Positions 17,572 through 19,480 of a stretch of 19,480 nt of DNA are shown here, in pieces. Numbering within the stretch: the first letter of the stretch is position 1; every line of letters begins with the position of its first letter. A model generated the notes under the pieces. That model searched no databases, was not told where the DNA came from, and saw nothing but the letters and a program-made list of their open reading frames with translations. Location of the stretch: NCBI GenBank assembly GCA_002342175.1, contig DDPL01000003.1, positions 1-19,480 on the forward strand. The letters are read 5' to 3'. The DNA comes from Legionellales bacterium UBA2469 (GTDB taxonomy: Bacteria > Pseudomonadota > Gammaproteobacteria > Legionellales > Legionellaceae). The position numbers and the translations under genes are program-made.

Positions 17572-18256
17572 AAAACGCACGGTCGTTGAAAACGTGAATA
17601 TTTCCATTGAAAGTGGAGAATGTGTAGGACTTTTAGGGCCTAATGGTGCTGGTAAAACCACTAGCTTTTATATGATTGTGGGCCTGCAAAGTTGTGATGA
17701 GGGCAGTATTCTTCTTAACGGCCAAGACATTACCCACAAAGCCATTCATGAACGTGCGCGTCTAGGCATTGGCTATCTTCCCCAAGAAGCCAGTGTCTTT
17801 CGAAAAATGTCTGTTCAAGACAACATTTATTCTATTTTAGAATTCCAAAAAGATTTAACGCAAGACGAACGAAAAGGAAAACTTGAGCAGTTATTAACGG
17901 ATTTTAATTTACATCACATCCGAAACTCTTTAGGTATGAGTTTATCGGGTGGAGAACGCCGACGTGTTGAAATATCTAGAGCACTCGCCACCTCACCTCA
18001 ATTTATGTTACTTGATGAACCCTTTGCAGGTGTTGATCCAATTTCAGTCGGTGATATTAAACATATCATTCGTCAACTCTGCGATAAAAATATTGGCGTA
18101 TTGATTACCGATCACAACGTTCGTGAAACTTTAGATATTTGTAAACGTGCATATATTGTGAACAAAGGAAATATTCTTTGTCATGGATCAACAGAAGATA
18201 TTTTAAGCAATGAACAAGTCCGACAAGTTTATCTAGGACAAGAATTCACTATCTAG
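17525..18256 (+). CDS. lptB: LPS export ABC transporter ATP-binding protein LptB
   Basis: A 243-residue cytoplasmic ATPase powering LPS extraction by LptB2FG. Motifs are intact: Walker [10 protein letters not shown] (38-46), Q-loop Q87 in [13 protein letters not shown], signature LSGGE (140-144), Walker B FMLLDE with E165 in [11 protein letters not shown], and switch H197 in TDHNVRETL. The [12 protein letters not shown] and [11 protein letters not shown] blocks are specific to LptB. The ATG lies inside lptA, whose end it overlaps by 47 bp; the ribosome-binding site is weak, consistent with coupling. In many gammaproteobacteria rpoN follows lptB; here a serine dehydratase does. Confidence 0.96.
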   Translation: MIKHLLEAKHLKKSFKKRTVVENVNISIESGECVGLLGPNGAGKTTSFYMIVGLQSCDEGSILLNGQDITHKAIHERARLGIGYLPQEASVFRKMSVQDNIYSILEFQKDLTQDERKGKLEQLLTDFNLHHIRNSLGMSLSGGERRRVEISRALATSPQFMLLDEPFAGVDPISVGDIKHIIRQLCDKNIGVLITDHNVRETLDICKRAYIVNKGNILCHGSTEDILSNEQVRQVYLGQEFTI

Positions 18257-18270
18257 TTTTTGTATTTAGA

Positions 18271-18276
18271 AAAGGA
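18271..18276 (+). promoter_or_regulatory. Ribosome-binding site of the serine dehydratase gene
   Basis: AAAGGA lies 9 bases before ATG at 18286, in the 29-bp gap after lptB. It fixes the start. Confidence 0.6.
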
Positions 18277-18285
18277 ATGTTTTAT

Positions 18286-19480
18286 ATGATTAGTGTATTT
18301 GATTTATTCTCTATTGGCGTGGGTCCGTCAAGTTCTCACACTGTTGGTCCAATGATTGCAGGGCATGCGTTTGTTGAGCACCTCGAAAATCTAAATATTC
18401 TCAATAAAACACAGCACATTGAAGTTGAATTATATGGCTCATTAGCACTTACAGGTAAAGGGCATGCAACAGATCTAGCAGTATTAAATGGCTTATCTGG
18501 CTTTACACCCGAAACCGTTGATCCTCAAAGTATCAAACCACTTGTTGAAGAAATTTCAACATCACATCGCATTAAATTAAACCAAAAACATGCCATTGCA
18601 TTCAATGTTCAAGAAGATTTAAAGTTTTTTCAAAAAGTATATTTACCGAAACACAGCAACGGGATGATTATTAAGGCTTATGACAAAAATAATCAACTTC
18701 TATTCAATGAGACCTATTATTCCGTTGGCGGTGGATTTATTGTGACTGATAAAGAGTTTGATACCCCAAAAATTGAAAAAAATCCACCGCCGTTTCCATT
18801 TCATTCTGGACAAGAACTTTTGGATTTATGTAAATCGAATCATTTGAGCATTACTGAGCTCATGATGAAAAATGAAATGACCTGGCATACACATGATGAG
18901 ATTATCAAAGGTATTCAGCATATATCTGATGTGATGCTCAATTGTATTCATGATGGATGCACACATCCAGGCACCCTTCCTGGCGGACTCAATATCAAAC
19001 GACGCGCGCCTAATTTATATCAAAAATTACTTGATGAACAAGGTGTAAAAACCAAGTATGAACATAGCGATGTTTTAAGTCGACTTAACCTCTATGCCAT
19101 GGCTGTCAACGAAGAAAATGCAGCGGGTGGGCGGATTGTCACGGCACCAACTAATGGTGCAGCGGGAATTATTCCTGCTGTCTTAAAATACATGGGTGAT
19201 GCACACGGTAAAAGTTCCATTGATGATAAAGTAACTTATTTCTTAAACGCTGCTGCAATGGGAATATTATACAAAACGAACGCCTCTATTTCTGGCGCAG
19301 AAGTAGGTTGTCAAGGAGAAGTCGGTGTTGCTTCATCAATGGCAGCAGCTGCATTAACGGCTGTTTTAGGTGGAACAATAGATCAAATTGAAAATGCTGC
19401 TGAAATTGCGATGGAACATCATTTGGGAATGACCTGTGATCCTGTTTTAGGACTTGTTCAAATTCCTTGTATTGAGCGCT
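18286..19480 (+). CDS. sdaA: L-serine ammonia-lyase, iron-sulfur type, 3' end outside the window
   Basis: The first 398 codons of a single-chain [4Fe-4S] L-serine dehydratase (full family length about 455), which converts L-serine to pyruvate and ammonia. The N-terminal beta domain starts with the [11 protein letters not shown] motif (13-23); the catalytic alpha domain begins near 175 and includes [10 protein letters not shown] and [12 protein letters not shown]. The three cluster ligands are present: C342 in [12 protein letters not shown]384 in GMTCDP and C395 in IPCIER. A fourth Cys common in relatives eight residues after C342 is Ser350 here; it is not a known ligand. The gene has its own ribosome-binding site 29 bp after lptB and may be co-transcribed with it. 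About 60 C-terminal residues are missing. Confidence 0.95.
   Translation, partial: MISVFDLFSIGVGPSSSHTVGPMIAGHAFVEHLENLNILNKTQHIEVELYGSLALTGKGHATDLAVLNGLSGFTPETVDPQSIKPLVEEISTSHRIKLNQKHAIAFNVQEDLKFFQKVYLPKHSNGMIIKAYDKNNQLLFNETYYSVGGGFIVTDKEFDTPKIEKNPPPFPFHSGQELLDLCKSNHLSITELMMKNEMTWHTHDEIIKGIQHISDVMLNCIHDGCTHPGTLPGGLNIKRRAPNLYQKLLDEQGVKTKYEHSDVLSRLNLYAMAVNEENAAGGRIVTAPTNGAAGIIPAVLKYMGDAHGKSSIDDKVTYFLNAAAMGILYKTNASISGAEVGCQGEVGVASSMAAAALTAVLGGTIDQIENAAEIAMEHHLGMTCDPVLGLVQIPCIER

Overview
The window is AT-rich, densely coded gammaproteobacterial chromosome. Gene content and order (mlaFEDCB-ibaG-murA divergent from kdsD-kdsC-lptC...lptA-lptB) are the classical gammaproteobacterial envelope neighbourhood. 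The AT-rich coding, the HutG and SdaA types and a large helical-repeat protein suggest a Legionellales-like, possibly host-associated bacterium. That placement is inference; no rRNA or species marker is present.

Layout. 1-265: C-terminal end of a HutG-like formimidoylglutamase. 361-1818: amino acid permease on the + strand. 1854-6040 (-): two-gene RND efflux operon (membrane-fusion lipoprotein, then AcrB-like pump), with a perfect 16-bp palindrome over its predicted -35. 6107-11312 (-): mlaF-mlaE-mlaD-mlaC-mlaB-ibaG-murA-nif3, very tightly packed. 11313-11421: divergent promoter region. 11422-13497 (+): kdsD-kdsC-lptC. 13498-17034: a foreign-looking insertion. 17035-18256 (+): lptA-lptB. 18286-end (+): L-serine dehydratase, cut by the window edge.

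The genes form an envelope cluster. Mla moves phospholipids between the membranes, MurA commits UDP-GlcNAc to peptidoglycan, KdsD and KdsC make Kdo for LPS, and LptC/A/B belong to the LPS export bridge. The RND pump adds an efflux route. HutG, the permease and SdaA flank this with amino acid use.

The most interesting part is the ~3.5 kb between lptC and lptA, which are normally adjacent. It holds (i) an unrecognised protein of about 990 residues on the opposite strand, lower in G+C than its neighbours, with about ten consecutive 30-33-residue two-helix repeats; (ii) a group II intron-like domain V/VI remnant just upstream of it, so that the longest open frame is falsely extended into intron sequence; (iii) a decayed TnpB (IS200/IS605-type) C-terminal fragment; (iv) an 8-bp hairpin and a strong extended -10 promoter that now appears to drive lptA-lptB separately. 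This looks like a mobile-element landing site that carried in, or was joined by, a lineage-specific alpha-solenoid gene. Its function is unknown; an effector-like role is only a hypothesis.
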